64,000 nucleotides of DNA from positions 62,001 through 126,000 of the forward strand of contig NZ_PHSU01000004.1 in assembly GCF_002814235.1 (NCBI RefSeq), given 5' to 3'. This document shows positions 63,162-64,000 of the stretch, one piece after another. The notes beneath the pieces are model-generated. The model worked only from the letters and a program-made list of their open reading frames with translations, was not told the origin of the DNA and did not search any database. Position numbers and translations under genes: made by a program. The stretch comes from Pseudomonas sp. QS1027 (GTDB lineage Bacteria; Pseudomonadota; Gammaproteobacteria; Pseudomonadales; Pseudomonadaceae). Position 1 is the first letter of the stretch. Each line of letters starts with the position of its first letter.

Positions 63162-64000
63162 ATGACTGACCTGTTCGATTCCAGTGCCTTCCTGTCGACC
63201 TGCAGTGGCCGCCCCGGCGTCTACCGCATGTTCGATGGCGACGCACGCCTGCTTTATGTCGGCAAAGCCAAGAACCTGAAGAAGCGCCTGGCCAGTTACT
63301 TTCGCAAGACCGGCCTGGCGCCGAAGACGGCGGCATTGGTGGGGCGTATCGCCCAGGTGGAAACCACCATCACCGCCAATGAAACCGAGGCGCTGCTGCT
63401 GGAGCAGACGCTGATCAAGGAATGGCGGCCGCCCTACAACATCCTGCTGCGCGACGATAAATCCTATCCCTACGTCTTTCTCTCGGACGGCGACTACCCG
63501 CGGCTGAGCATTCACCGTGGGGCCAAGAAAGCCAAGGGCAAGTATTTCGGGCCTTATCCGAGTGCCGGGGCGATTCGTGAAAGCCTGAGCCTGCTGCAAA
63601 AGACCTTCCTGGTCCGCCAGTGCGAGGACAGCTACTACAAGAACCGCACCCGACCCTGCCTGCAATACCAGATCAAGCGCTGCAAGGCGCCGTGTGTCGG
63701 GTTTGTGGAGCCCCAGGTGTATGCCGAGGATGTGCGCCACTCGGTGATGTTCCTCGAAGGGCGCAGCAATGCCCTGACCGACGAATTGAACGCCGGCATG
63801 GAACAGGCGGCCAGCACTCTCGATTTCGAGCGGGCGGCGGAGCTGCGTGACCAGATCTCGCTGCTGCGCCGGGTCCAGGATCAGCAGAGCATGGAAGGAG
63901 GCACCGGCGATGTCGACGTGGTCGCGGCCTTCATCAACCCGGGCGGCGCTTGTGTGCACCTGATCAGCGTGCGCGGCGGACGGGTGTTGGGCAGCAAGAA
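63162..64000 (+). CDS. uvrC: Excinuclease ABC subunit C (5' part, runs off the window)
   Basis: ATG 63162; 279 codons are visible without a stop. The N-terminal GIY-YIG nuclease domain ([31 protein letters not shown]) makes the 3' incision in nucleotide excision repair, and the UVR motif region ([21 protein letters not shown]) binds UvrB. Co-transcribed with gacA, as throughout the gamma-proteobacteria. Confidence 0.97.
   Translation, partial: MTDLFDSSAFLSTCSGRPGVYRMFDGDARLLYVGKAKNLKKRLASYFRKTGLAPKTAALVGRIAQVETTITANETEALLLEQTLIKEWRPPYNILLRDDKSYPYVFLSDGDYPRLSIHRGAKKAKGKYFGPYPSAGAIRESLSLLQKTFLVRQCEDSYYKNRTRPCLQYQIKRCKAPCVGFVEPQVYAEDVRHSVMFLEGRSNALTDELNAGMEQAASTLDFERAAELRDQISLLRRVQDQQSMEGGTGDVDVVAAFINPGGACVHLISVRGGRVLGSK

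Overview
The window reads as a chromosome segment of a pseudomonad of the Pseudomonas fluorescens complex. Evidence: the gacA-uvrC pair with a TTG-started gacA at the right edge, many Pseudomonas REP doublets (GGAGCCGGCTTGCTGGCGA, GGAGCGGAGCTTGCCCGCG and GGCGAGCGGGCTTGCCCGCG types), high-GC core genes, and operons typical of the genus (hydroxybutyrate/acetoacetate use, branched-chain acyl-CoA oxidation, a YejABEF-type peptide transporter).

Region 1 (1-16 kb) is a contact-dependent inhibition / polymorphic-toxin locus. A 3774-residue CdiA-type TpsA exoprotein (310-11634) carries an AT-richer, apparently exchanged receptor-binding segment and a variable C-terminal toxin, followed directly by a small immunity gene. 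Downstream is an AT-rich graveyard of spare cassettes: an orphan Ntox21-like toxin tail with its immunity gene, a lone 175-residue immunity-like gene, and a second toxin tail with its immunity gene. It is interleaved with two decayed copies of one Y1/HUH transposase element (shared 17-bp terminal inverted repeats; one copy with a 394-bp deletion, the other with a stop codon) and bracketed by a 247-bp direct repeat that ends in a DUF6124 gene.

Region 2 (16-25 kb) holds a three-lipoprotein operon (CsgG-like, DUF4810, DUF799/GNA1162) behind a good sigma-70 promoter with a palindromic operator, an RDD membrane protein, an unrecognised 166-residue protein, a leuCD-type dehydratase pair, a LysR regulator and a DctA-type transporter.

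Region 3 (25-36 kb) is acyl-CoA catabolism: a fluoroacetate-dehalogenase-like hydrolase, an AraC regulator, and a five-gene beta-oxidation operon (acyl-CoA ligase, SDR dehydrogenase, thiolase, acyl-CoA dehydrogenase, enoyl-CoA hydratase) suited to short or branched acyl-CoAs. Facing it is a second acyl-CoA dehydrogenase with a 3-hydroxyisobutyryl-CoA hydrolase (valine route). Between them lies an exported protein fusing a periplasmic amino-acid-binding domain to a RidA domain.

Region 4 (36-43 kb) is a basic-amino-acid module: binding protein, two permeases, ATPase, Lrp regulator, CtlX-type hydrolase and an arginine N-succinyltransferase-like protein. A delta-60-repeat protein with a LexA-like box, then a Tat-exported tyrosinase with a small secreted protein that matches the tyrosinase's own C-terminal domain, follow (43-46.4 kb).

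Region 5 (46.4-52.5 kb) is the 3-hydroxybutyrate operon (transporter, dehydrogenase, acetoacetyl-CoA synthetase) with a sigma-54 promoter and its sigma-54 activator. Region 6 (52.5-64 kb) contains the Yej-type peptide ABC transporter, a parvulin, a DAHP synthase behind an aromatic-amino-acid attenuator (leader peptide with FYFGYWFSHW and a perfect intrinsic terminator, plus a second Tyr-rich small ORF), a nitrilase-family amidohydrolase, a GNAT enzyme, a divergent pair of small HTH regulators, gacA and the start of uvrC.
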